Assembly: GCA_024278655.1 (NCBI GenBank)
Contig: JAJRSV010000414.1
Coordinates: 1-7,027, forward strand
Reading direction: 5' to 3'
Origin: Bacteroidota bacterium
Lineage (GTDB): Bacteria > Bacteroidota > Ignavibacteria > Ignavibacteriales > Ignavibacteriaceae
DNA length: 7,027 nt
Both the position numbers and the translations under genes were made by a program. Of the stretch, positions 5,259-7,027 are shown in pieces (position 1 is the stretch's first letter; each line of letters opens with the position of its first letter). The notes beneath the pieces were generated by a model. It was not told the origin of the DNA, did not search any database, and saw only the letters and a list, made by a program, of their open reading frames with translations.

Positions 5259-7027
5259 ATGTTTCCCTTTAATTACAAGCAATTAAAATTTTATTCCGAA
5301 GTAGAAGTTGCGGCACTTCCCGCACGCGATGAAATAGAGGAAAAATACAAATGGGATTTAACCCACATTTACCCGACCGAAGAAGATTGGGAAAAAGATT
5401 TCAGATGGATTGAAGATCATCTCGACGGTTATAAAAAATTTACCGGTAAGTTAGCCGGCAGCCCCGAAACGCTGTTAGAGTGTTTTAAATTCGATGATGA
5501 AATGGGCATTAAGCTCGAGCGCCTTTATCTTTATGCGATGCTTGCCAAAGACAGCGACCTGCGTGTTAATAAATATCAGGCGATGGATGAGCGTATTAAA
5601 TCGCTCTATGCAAAAGTATCTACCGAAAGTTCGTTTATCAGACCGGAACTGCTTCAGATTCCGGACGAAAAACTTTTAGAGATGATAAACTCGAATGAAG
5701 AGCTGAAGGTTTACGAGCATTCAATCAGGAACTTATTAAGAACCAAAGCGCACACTTTATCGCAGCCGGAAGAAGAGATACTTGCTTTAGCCGGCGAGAT
5801 ATCGCAAACGCCTTACAATTCCTATTCGATGTTTACCAACGCCGATTTAAAATTTCCGGTAGTGGTTGATGATACAGGTAAAGAAGTTGAGATGTCGCAT
5901 GCAAGATTTTATGCGGCGATGTATTCAAAGGACAGGGATTACCGCGAAAGGGCTTTTAAAGCTTACCTTGGTCCGTATCAAAAGTACTCCAACACGCTTA
6001 CAACTTTGTTTAACGGTAATCTTAAAACTAATATCTTTTTTGCAAAAGCACGCAAGTATAAATCGGCAAGAGAAGCAGCACTCGATAAAAATAATATTCC
6101 GTTAAAAGTTTACGATACGTTGATAGAGGAAGTAAACAACAATCTTGCGCCGATGCACAGATGGGCATCGCTTAAAAAGCGTTTGCTCGGCTTAACCGAT
6201 CTGCATCCGTACGATGTTTATGCAACCGTTTTCAGTTCCATGGATGAAAAAAAATATCCTTACGAAGAAGCAAAAAAGATAGTGCTCGATGCATTAAAAA
6301 TAATGGGCGATGATTATCTTAACTCGCTTAAAACCGCATTTGAAAACAGGTGGATAGACGTTTACGAAACCCAGGCGAAAAAAAGCGGTGCTTATTCTTC
6401 GGGTACTACCTACGGTGTGCATCCTTATGTTTTACTTAACTGGACGGACTTACTTAACGACGTATTTACACTTGCACACGAGATGGGACACAATATGCAT
6501 TCTTATTACACGGGAATGACACAGCCATATCCGTATGCAAATTATTCGATCTTTCTTGCAGAGGTTGCATCAACATTCAACGAATCGCTTTTGCTTGAAT
6601 ATCTGATTAACCATTCCGAGAGCAAGGATGAAAAATTGTATCTGCTCGAAAAATACCTGAATAACATTTCATCTACATTTTACAGGCAGATTATGTTTGC
6701 CGAATTCGAGATGATTGTTTACGATAAAACCGAAAAAGGAGAAGCGCTTACACAGGATGTGCTTTGCAGCATTTACCGGGATGTGTATCAAAAATACTGG
6801 GGTGATGAAATGATTGTCGATCGCGAGGAAGAATACACCTGGGCACGTGTTCCGCATTTTTATTATAACTTTTATGTTTATCAATATGCTACGGGCTTTG
6901 CTGCTTCGGAAGCGCTGGCAAGAAAAGTTAAAGAAGAAGGCAAACCCGCTATCGATAAATACATCGATTTTCTGAAAGCGGGCAGCTCCGATTACCCGAT
7001 AAACATTCTCAGGAAAGCCGGAGTCGA
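5259..7027 (+). CDS. pepF: oligoendopeptidase F, M3 family zinc metallopeptidase (3' end cut by window)
   Basis: The frame is open from 5217 to the window edge and gives 589 residues from the ATG at 5259. PepF proteins cut short peptides in the cytoplasm and are usually about 600 residues, so probably only a short C-terminal piece is missing. The conserved start of the family is at LPARDEIEEKYKWDLTHIYP (residue 20 onward). The oligopeptidase F N-terminal domain follows, including RNLLRTKAHTLS (157-168). The catalytic M3 domain carries the zinc site H407-E408-M-G-H411, with E435 (AEVAST) as the third ligand. Near the end is HFYYNFYVYQYATG, the substrate-binding tyrosine and histidine region. 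There is no signal peptide. The ATG at 5259 is preferred because GGGGG at 5246-5250 lies 8 nt upstream. An in-frame ATG at 5244 would add five residues and lacks such a site. Confidence 0.95.
   Translation, partial: MFPFNYKQLKFYSEVEVAALPARDEIEEKYKWDLTHIYPTEEDWEKDFRWIEDHLDGYKKFTGKLAGSPETLLECFKFDDEMGIKLERLYLYAMLAKDSDLRVNKYQAMDERIKSLYAKVSTESSFIRPELLQIPDEKLLEMINSNEELKVYEHSIRNLLRTKAHTLSQPEEEILALAGEISQTPYNSYSMFTNADLKFPVVVDDTGKEVEMSHARFYAAMYSKDRDYRERAFKAYLGPYQKYSNTLTTLFNGNLKTNIFFAKARKYKSAREAALDKNNIPLKVYDTLIEEVNNNLAPMHRWASLKKRLLGLTDLHPYDVYATVFSSMDEKKYPYEEAKKIVLDALKIMGDDYLNSLKTAFENRWIDVYETQAKKSGAYSSGTTYGVHPYVLLNWTDLLNDVFTLAHEMGHNMHSYYTGMTQPYPYANYSIFLAEVASTFNESLLLEYLINHSESKDEKLYLLEKYLNNISSTFYRQIMFAEFEMIVYDKTEKGEALTQDVLCSIYRDVYQKYWGDEMIVDREEEYTWARVPHFYYNFYVYQYATGFAASEALARKVKEEGKPAIDKYIDFLKAGSSDYPINILRKAGV

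Noticed and set aside
1..7027. A new multi-gene defence, mobile or biosynthetic system
   Set aside because: The genes are recognisable housekeeping and envelope families, with two lone unknowns. No transposase, integrase, nuclease, toxin-antitoxin pair, direct-repeat array or biosynthetic cluster is visible.

Overview
The window looks like low-GC chromosomal DNA from the Bacteroidota/Chlorobiota (FCB) group, most likely Ignavibacteria. The strongest clue is the C-terminal type IX secretion sorting domain of the protein at 4036-5148. It has the QNYPNPFNPST and LKVYDVLGNEVAVLV wording that is very common in Ignavibacteria and their relatives. A DUF4286 protein and an M23 peptidase with a GPHLDF zinc motif fit the same group. 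This placement is inferred from motif wording, not from a database search.

Layout. On the minus strand, 171-1442 encodes a membrane-anchored M23 (MepM/Csd3-like) peptidoglycan endopeptidase. A 131-bp divergent intergenic region separates it from a plus-strand pair: a 499-residue SLC13/DASS anion transporter (1574-3073) and, 13 bp downstream, a small DUF4286 protein (3087-3392). Next come a small predicted lipoprotein of unknown function (3500-3928) and a secreted type IX cargo protein of unknown function (4036-5148). The last gene is a nearly complete oligoendopeptidase F of family M3 (5259 to the window end), cut off by the window edge shortly before its expected C-terminus.

The genes do not form an obvious single pathway. 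Two concern the envelope (wall endopeptidase, lipoprotein), one is exported to the surface, one imports anions, and one is a cytoplasmic oligopeptidase. This looks like an ordinary core or near-core region. I found no mobile element, CRISPR array, tRNA, rRNA or defence system.

The least explained DNA is the 107-bp gap before the lipoprotein gene. It holds a 13-nt imperfect inverted repeat enclosing a perfect 16-bp palindrome, and the right arm reaches into the ribosome-binding region. Other points worth a look are the His-to-Asp change in the M23 zinc motif, the two proteins of unknown function, and a 34-codon ORF that overlaps the pepF start. I did not find convincing evidence of a new multi-gene system.
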